Assembly: GCA_002713585.1 (NCBI GenBank)
Contig: PATD01000044.1
Location: 1 to 40,615 of the forward strand
Direction of reading: 5' to 3'
Origin: Methanobacteriota archaeon
Lineage (GTDB): Archaea; Thermoplasmatota; Poseidoniia; Poseidoniales; Thalassarchaeaceae
Length of the DNA: 40,615 bases
The notes beneath the pieces are model-generated. The model saw only the letters and a list, made by a program, of their open reading frames with translations. It did not search any database and had not been told where the DNA came from. Numbering within the stretch: the first letter of the stretch is position 1; the number at the start of each line of letters is the position of its first letter. Positions 36,988 to 40,615 of this stretch are shown piece by piece. Made by a program: the position numbers and the translations under genes.

Positions 36988-37614
36988 ATGGACGAAGAAC
37001 GCGTCATCAGCCCATGGCCTAACATCGTCAGTATGTCGAGATTAGGAGCAGTCCCCCTTATTCTCGTATTCTACCTCCTATGGTTCGACGGAGTAGAATT
37101 TCCTGAATCTTGGGCATGGTGGACTGTTCTCGCCGTATTCGGAATAGGGATGGCTACAGATGTTCTCGATGGCTATCTCGCTAGACGTCTTGACAGTGTC
37201 ACTGTTTTTGGACGCATGATTGACCCACTAATTGACAAGATCCTCATTCAATCAATGCTAATCCTAATGGCGGCATCACCATTGACAGCCCCCCTTGTTC
37301 CATCGTGGGCGGTGGTTCTAATTCTTGCAAGAGAGGTTCTAATCACCGGTTTACGAGGATACGCGGAGGTCCAAGATATCGATTTCTCTGCCAGCCCTCT
37401 AGGCAAAGGTAAGACAACTAGTCAAACAGTGACTATCCTGATGATTTTCGGTGGATTTGCTGTTCATGGATCTTCTATGGCAAACATGGTTTACGCAGAC
37501 ATCTGTTTCTGGATGATGATGTTTGCAACCTTCCTCACAGTTGCTTCTGGAATTGAATATGTGGTTCGGCTGCGAAGGTCATTATCTCAAGAACCAGAAA
37601 GCCAATCAATCTAA
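36988..37614 (+). CDS. CDP-alcohol phosphatidyltransferase (PgsA-like)
   Basis: 'DVLDGYLARRLDSVTVFGRMIDPLIDK' matches D-x2-DG-x2-AR-x8-G-x3-D-x3-D. Multi-TM. Confidence 0.88.
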   Translation: MDEERVISPWPNIVSMSRLGAVPLILVFYLLWFDGVEFPESWAWWTVLAVFGIGMATDVLDGYLARRLDSVTVFGRMIDPLIDKILIQSMLILMAASPLTAPLVPSWAVVLILAREVLITGLRGYAEVQDIDFSASPLGKGKTTSQTVTILMIFGGFAVHGSSMANMVYADICFWMMMFATFLTVASGIEYVVRLRRSLSQEPESQSI

Positions 37615-40600
37615 GGAAGGTCATCCGGCGTGGCATCGATGGCATTGAATGTCTGATCATGGAAGAATGAACCATCTTCCTGCTGCCACCACCAACGACC
37701 CTCTGGGTCAATGTAAGCCATGTGTCCTGTGGACTGATCGTACACCCCTCCCGCGACGAGATGGTTGTGATCGGGGACATGCAAAGTTTCGGCTTGATGT
37801 TGAGTGGTGTGCGCCAATTCTGAATCGTTTGGTTCATCTTCTGAATCATCTTCTCCCGCATCTTCATCGGTAAGGCCTTGTGATCGTAATCGAATCGCAA
37901 GTATGGCTGTAAAAATCGATAGGGTTACGATGCCCAGAGCAAAAAGCAGCGTAAGCAATGTGCTGACCCCCCCACTTCCTTTCAATCCTGAATTTTCATT
38001 GTCCGATGTTTCGATGTTTTCTGATTCATCAGGAGGTACTTCGATTTGAAATTGTAAAAATGTCTGCAAATTTGCCCCATCCGTCACCCGAACAAACAAT
38101 TCTGTGTTGTTCCAATCTCGCCACAAAATCAAACCATCTTCGCTATGTGTATTCCAAGTCAAATTATCATCGGACCATTCAATGCTTGATGGTCCACTGC
38201 CGAGCCCATCATCAATCGTCACCTCAACAACCAATTTGGATACTGGTGAGCGTGAGGCATTGACCTGTTCAATGGAAACTATCGGTACGTTTCGATCAAC
38301 ACGAATCCAAGTTGCATTCGCGGATCCTATGTTTCCTGCCTCGTCAACAGCTCGAACCTCAAACGAATATCGACCATCCATGAGCATCGTCAGATTCACT
38401 ATAGATTCATTTTGCGTGACTGGAGCCCACAAACCACCCGCCCATCGGACTTCATAGTGTGAAATTCCAGACAGATCATCAGCAACGGGTTGCCAATAAA
38501 TCGTAAGTTCGTCAGCGTGTTTCCATTCATCCATCGGGGTGATTTGAGGTGCAGGAGGTGGAGTCAAATCTGTCTCAATACTTGCATTTGCTGTGACGAA
38601 TCTCAATTGATAGGGGCCACCCGGCATCGCTGGATCCCAAGTAACTCGAATGTGGTACAACAGCCCAACGCCATCAAGATCATCGTTCAATGCTGAAATT
38701 GTCACCCAACGGACCTCATCATCGACTGTTCCTTGCCCAAGTGCACCCGAACCATTCAGTACGACGACTTCCAGATGTGCACCTTCAGCACTCAATGCAA
38801 CCGATGTTCGGTTTCCTGAATCGATGATAATCGCATACCAATCGACCACATCTAAACCTATGAGGCAACCATCCAACGTGAGGTTTGCATTCGCGCCCAA
38901 GTGATGCGCTGACGAACGTGTCGACGCCGCATCCGATTCAAAGCCACCATCCGTCTGCGGATTATCACATCCCGAGAGTGTATCACCTGCTGGTGGGGGA
39001 CTGTTTGAATCAATCGTGAATGTTGTATTAGATATACGAATATTGTTTGATTCATCATCCTCATAGTGCTCATCTCCAGAATCAATGACTAGAACAACCC
39101 ACCAAACACCATCTGTATCACCAACCAAATTGACTACTTGTGAATCGGCGATGGTTGAGCCACTCAGTAGTTCTGGAACTCGAGATTGTGAAAGGAGGAT
39201 GTCTCCACTTCCCAATGCACGATCTTCAGAAAGCCAAATCTCGATGTCGAAACCAAGAGATTCTTGCCCTAGATTTTCAGCTCCCCATTCAATCGATACC
39301 GTTTGGCCAGGTTCGGCCGAAACTGGAGATTCAACCCATGCGGCTAGAAGGTCGCGGGCTGGTGCTGAAATCGTGAAGGAGGTGCTTGCAGCTGCATTAT
39401 TCGACTCGTCGTCTTCTTCAACCTCAGATGCTGTGTCGACAATAACGACCCAGTGGAAATCTCCTATATGCTGACCCGGGATGATGATATTCCGCACAAT
39501 ATTTACTGAAGAACCACTGGTCAACGGGTCGACCCGGAAACTGTCCACTTGTGTGTCATCGGTTCCCGATTGGGCATCAAGCGATAACAACAGACGGGCG
39601 GTGAAAGAAGGTGCATCAGAACCACCAATATTGCTGACGTTGACGAATACAGTGCTCGATTGGCCGCTCACAGCATTGTTGGAATAGCCTATTGAATCAA
39701 TTACAATATCCGCTTGCTCTAAACAGAACTGTCCGCTTGATGGCATTGCATTGTTCGTTTCATCCATCTCTACAATCGAGTTATTTGGATCAACAAGAAT
39801 ACCCCAATACCAACAACCGTCTCCGAGATTGGAAGGGATACCAAGGTTGACTGATCCTGACCATGCACTACTTTGTGCAATGGTACCGGCCACATCTGAA
39901 CCGACCAGTACATCGTTGCCGGTCCCACTGATTGAAGAATCACTGGAAAGATAGATGCTGTAATCAACACTGCTGGCATCCTCCAGTCCTATGTTTGAAA
40001 TTTGAACTGAAACTTGTGCTGTTCCACCCCGAACACCGAATGCTGGTCCAGATATAGACGTGGGCTCCAAATCAGGGCCACAATCGATTACAGTCAATTG
40101 GGCACTGTTTGTGGCGACGATGTTGTTGGTTTCATCAGTCTCTGAAATGTAGTCTCCATAATCCACGTAGAGGCCGACATAATATGTGCCTGGCGTGATA
40201 GTCGTCGGAAGGGTTGCCTGTATACTTGAGTGCGTGTAGGAAGGAACATTTGCGGCTCCACTCGCATATCCAAGAGAGGTGCCAGTATTGATTGCTGAAA
40301 CTGAATTTCCTGTCGAAACTAGGGCTTCATAATAGTGAGAACCCGCATTATCAGTACCCAAATTAGTCACACTCAATGTGATGTAAATATCCGAACCTTC
40401 GCAAACTTGACGATAGCCAGAATCGACTGAAATCGAGGTTGCCTCCAAATCATAATCTGGAACCGTGATGTAAAGTGAATTCCCTACTTCGATATTGTTG
40501 GTCTCATCACCTTCAGACACTCGGCTGGTAGAATCTACGATGATTCCGAAATAATACGTCCCTTGAGCCAAATTGTTGGGCAGCGTCGGACTATATGTCC

Positions 40601-40615
40601 CACTTCGATATGATC
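37611..40615 (-). CDS. Large cell-surface protein with CARDB repeats, C-terminal TM and cytosolic tail; 5'-truncated at the window edge
   Basis: Repeated 'YYFGIIVDSTSRVSEGDETNNI', 'YYVGLYVDYGDYISETDETNNI', 'WYWGILVDPNNSIVEMDETNNA' units typical of CARDB. TM near 'LLTLLFALGIVTLSIFTAILAI'. Frame open to the window end. Confidence 0.85.
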   Translation of the reverse strand, partial: SYRSGTYSPTLPNNLAQGTYYFGIIVDSTSRVSEGDETNNIEVGNSLYITVPDYDLEATSISVDSGYRQVCEGSDIYITLSVTNLGTDNAGSHYYEALVSTGNSVSAINTGTSLGYASGAANVPSYTHSSIQATLPTTITPGTYYVGLYVDYGDYISETDETNNIVATNSAQLTVIDCGPDLEPTSISGPAFGVRGGTAQVSVQISNIGLEDASSVDYSIYLSSDSSISGTGNDVLVGSDVAGTIAQSSAWSGSVNLGIPSNLGDGCWYWGILVDPNNSIVEMDETNNAMPSSGQFCLEQADIVIDSIGYSNNAVSGQSSTVFVNVSNIGGSDAPSFTARLLLSLDAQSGTDDTQVDSFRVDPLTSGSSVNIVRNIIIPGQHIGDFHWVVIVDTASEVEEDDESNNAAASTSFTISAPARDLLAAWVESPVSAEPGQTVSIEWGAENLGQESLGFDIEIWLSEDRALGSGDILLSQSRVPELLSGSTIADSQVVNLVGDTDGVWWVVLVIDSGDEHYEDDESNNIRISNTTFTIDSNSPPPAGDTLSGCDNPQTDGGFESDAASTRSSAHHLGANANLTLDGCLIGLDVVDWYAIIIDSGNRTSVALSAEGAHLEVVVLNGSGALGQGTVDDEVRWVTISALNDDLDGVGLLYHIRVTWDPAMPGGPYQLRFVTANASIETDLTPPPAPQITPMDEWKHADELTIYWQPVADDLSGISHYEVRWAGGLWAPVTQNESIVNLTMLMDGRYSFEVRAVDEAGNIGSANATWIRVDRNVPIVSIEQVNASRSPVSKLVVEVTIDDGLGSGPSSIEWSDDNLTWNTHSEDGLILWRDWNNTELFVRVTDGANLQTFLQFQIEVPPDESENIETSDNENSGLKGSGGVSTLLTLLFALGIVTLSIFTAILAIRLRSQGLTDEDAGEDDSEDEPNDSELAHTTQHQAETLHVPDHNHLVAGGVYDQSTGHMAYIDPEGRWWWQQEDGSFFHDQTFNAIDATPDDLP

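Noticed and set aside
1-40615. CRISPR array, transposase, integrase or prophage genes
   Set aside because: No spaced direct repeats and no transposase/integrase-like translations were seen; the window reads as chromosomal core plus lineage-specific surface genes.

Overview
This looks like a chromosomal segment from an uncultured planktonic euryarchaeon. Marine Group II/Poseidoniales-like is my inference from gene content and secreted-protein style; no search was run. It has no convincing mobile element, CRISPR array, rRNA or canonical tRNA. The core is a classical archaeal information-processing block on the minus strand: ftsZ-secE-spt5-L11-L1-P0-P1, and pus10-L21e-rpoF-DUF655-rsmA. Around it are transporters (RND, SSS, UMF1/MFS), tandem AIM24-family genes, a DnaJ-like protein, an MTA/SAH-deaminase-type amidohydrolase, a RaSEA-type radical SAM enzyme, a YchF-like GTPase, and a cluster of three very large cell-surface proteins (beta-propeller + TSP3-like, FN3-like, CARDB). 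The most unusual observations are: (1) an apparent tandem histone-fold protein with insertions; (2) an Spt5 fused to a degenerate Nudix domain; (3) ribosomal protein L11 reduced to its C-terminal domain; (4) a heme-copper oxidase subunit I-like protein that appears to lack its His ligands; (5) a structured 133-nt intergenic region next to the P1 gene.
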